The notes under the pieces are model-generated. The model did no database searches. It worked only from the letters and a program-made list of their open reading frames with translations, and was not told the DNA's origin. Position numbers and translations under genes: made by a program. Source: Ochrobactrum vermis (GTDB lineage Bacteria > Pseudomonadota > Alphaproteobacteria > Rhizobiales > Rhizobiaceae). From it: a stretch of DNA of 64,000 nucleotides. This document shows, in pieces, positions 63,335-64,000 of the stretch. The first letter of the stretch is position 1; each line of letters starts with the position of its first letter. The stretch spans positions 1,677,501-1,741,500 of the forward strand of contig NZ_PCOC01000002.1 of assembly GCF_002975205.1 (NCBI RefSeq), read 5' to 3'.

Positions 63335-64000
63335 AATTCACTCCTTTGTTCGTTCCTTGCGGAAAGGGTTTCCTCGGTGACACCGTGGCGCTCACGCATG
63401 AGGGTTAAAAATCGTGTCAACTCTGCATCGCTACGCTGCGACGGCCAGCTTTTCTCCGTCGCAAGCAGATCAAGCACAGCGTCGGTCATAGCGAGGGACA
63501 GTTCACCAGAAATCGCCAGTGTCGTGCGTCGCAGAAGCAGGTCATCCAGATGCTCAACGGCCTCAGCACGGATGAGATACAAGAACTCTCGCGTGCTGTA
63601 GTCGGTATTGGGCAAGGTGCGATCCACCCCACCCGCGATGAAACGGGCGATTTCGGCTGTATCGGTGCCGTAACGTTTGAAAAGCGATGCGATGCGAGCC
63701 GAAGATATTCCCGTGGTGGTGGCCAGTTTTTCGATCCAGCTTGCGCGATCTTTCGGAAATGCGCGTCCACCACCTATTGCACGTTCCGCCGTGTCGGTCC
63801 CGCGCGATAGACCCAACCGTTTCAGCACCATGTCGGCTGCCATTTCACCGAACGACCGGAAAGTCGTCCACTTGCCGCCAATCATGCAGAGCACGGGAGG
63901 GCGGCCGTCACATCCTTCAAGCACAGTACAGAAATGGTCGCGCGGAATACGTCCTGTAAAACTGTCATCGCTGGCTGGCAATGGACGCACGCCGGCGAAC
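63307..64000 (-). CDS. GlpD-like FAD-dependent polyol-phosphate dehydrogenase, cut by the window edge
   Basis: C-terminal 230 or so residues of a glycerol-3-phosphate dehydrogenase-like protein; the 5-prime part lies beyond base 64000. Visible are FAGVRPLPASDD, the FAD-contacting MIGGKWTTFRSFGEMAADMV and a C-terminal helical domain (LFKRYGTDTAEIARFI, YLIRAEAVEHLDDLLLRRTTLAI). Besides glycerol-3-phosphate, relatives such as EryB oxidise erythritol phosphate. It is the most upstream visible gene of the aldolase-kinase operon, and its stop lies within the aldolase gene. Confidence 0.85.
   Translation of the reverse strand, partial: FAGVRPLPASDDSFTGRIPRDHFCTVLEGCDGRPPVLCMIGGKWTTFRSFGEMAADMVLKRLGLSRGTDTAERAIGGGRAFPKDRASWIEKLATTTGISSARIASLFKRYGTDTAEIARFIAGGVDRTLPNTDYSTREFLYLIRAEAVEHLDDLLLRRTTLAISGELSLAMTDAVLDLLATEKSWPSQRSDAELTRFLTLMRERHGVTEETLSARNEQRSELCERTAKSG

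Noticed and set aside
1..64000. CRISPR arrays, IS elements, prophage genes, tRNA or rRNA
   Set aside because: No regularly spaced repeats, transposase or integrase frames, or tRNA-like cloverleaf sequences were recognised by eye; a dedicated tRNA scan was not possible.

Overview
The window looks like a chromosomal segment of an alphaproteobacterium of the Rhizobiales, most likely a Brucella/Ochrobactrum-type organism. This is inferred from overall protein character, moderate-to-high GC, dense co-directional operons and the mix of solute transporters with catabolic genes. No rRNA, tRNA, IS element, prophage or CRISPR array was seen. The segment reads as a string of metabolic and regulatory modules on a stable replicon.

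Left part (1-15.5 kb): a FkbM-type methyltransferase; a two-gene signalling operon of a periplasmic pterin-binding protein and a membrane GGDEF-EAL enzyme (pruR-dcpA type); and a long minus-strand peptidoglycan-recycling cluster. The recycling cluster holds murA-like, a GlcNAc/glucosamine kinase, murQ, a dipeptide-type ABC importer (binding protein, two permeases, double ATPase), a serine hydrolase and anmK. It ends in a strong terminator and is headed by a divergent RpiR/MurR-like regulator. A TTGGAAT-N5-ATTCCAA palindrome lies in the divergent promoter region, with a near copy before murQ.

15.5-22.5 kb: an M24 peptidase, then ubiX-ubiD diverging from ubiT-ubiU-ubiV (oxygen-independent ubiquinone synthesis). 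A perfect FNR-type box TTGAT-N4-ATCAA lies between them, and a Crp/Fnr-family regulator follows. 22.5-27.4 kb: a DctB/DctD-like two-component pair, whose response regulator lacks the sigma54-contacting GAFTGA loop, diverges from an MHS-family organic acid symporter.

27.4-35.7 kb: an AraC regulator diverges from an acyl-CoA synthetase / SDR dehydrogenase / thiolase / acyl-CoA dehydrogenase operon. A peptide-deformylase-like protein that has lost two of its three metal ligands follows, then serA and a small conserved-looking protein. 35.8-43.6 kb: a catabolic operon (pdxA2, tctC-tctB-tctA, a TIM-barrel isomerase-like protein, a DhaK-DhaL fusion kinase) diverges from a GntR/FCD regulator. Two copies of a 16-bp palindrome flank a predicted pdxA2 promoter. 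It probably degrades a four- or five-carbon acid sugar to dihydroxyacetone phosphate, with substrate unknown.

43.7-58.3 kb: a LysR regulator and a long minus-strand peptide-use operon: prolyl aminopeptidase, S9 prolyl oligopeptidase, M20 amidohydrolase, a complete oligopeptide ABC importer, a serine hydrolase and an MmgE/PrpD protein. An isoaspartyl peptidase is transcribed towards it. 58.3-64 kb: a small lipoprotein, two small unknown proteins, a cyclopropane fatty acid synthase, and a polyol/sugar operon (GlpD-like dehydrogenase cut by the window edge, LsrF/DhnA-like aldolase, FGGY kinase).
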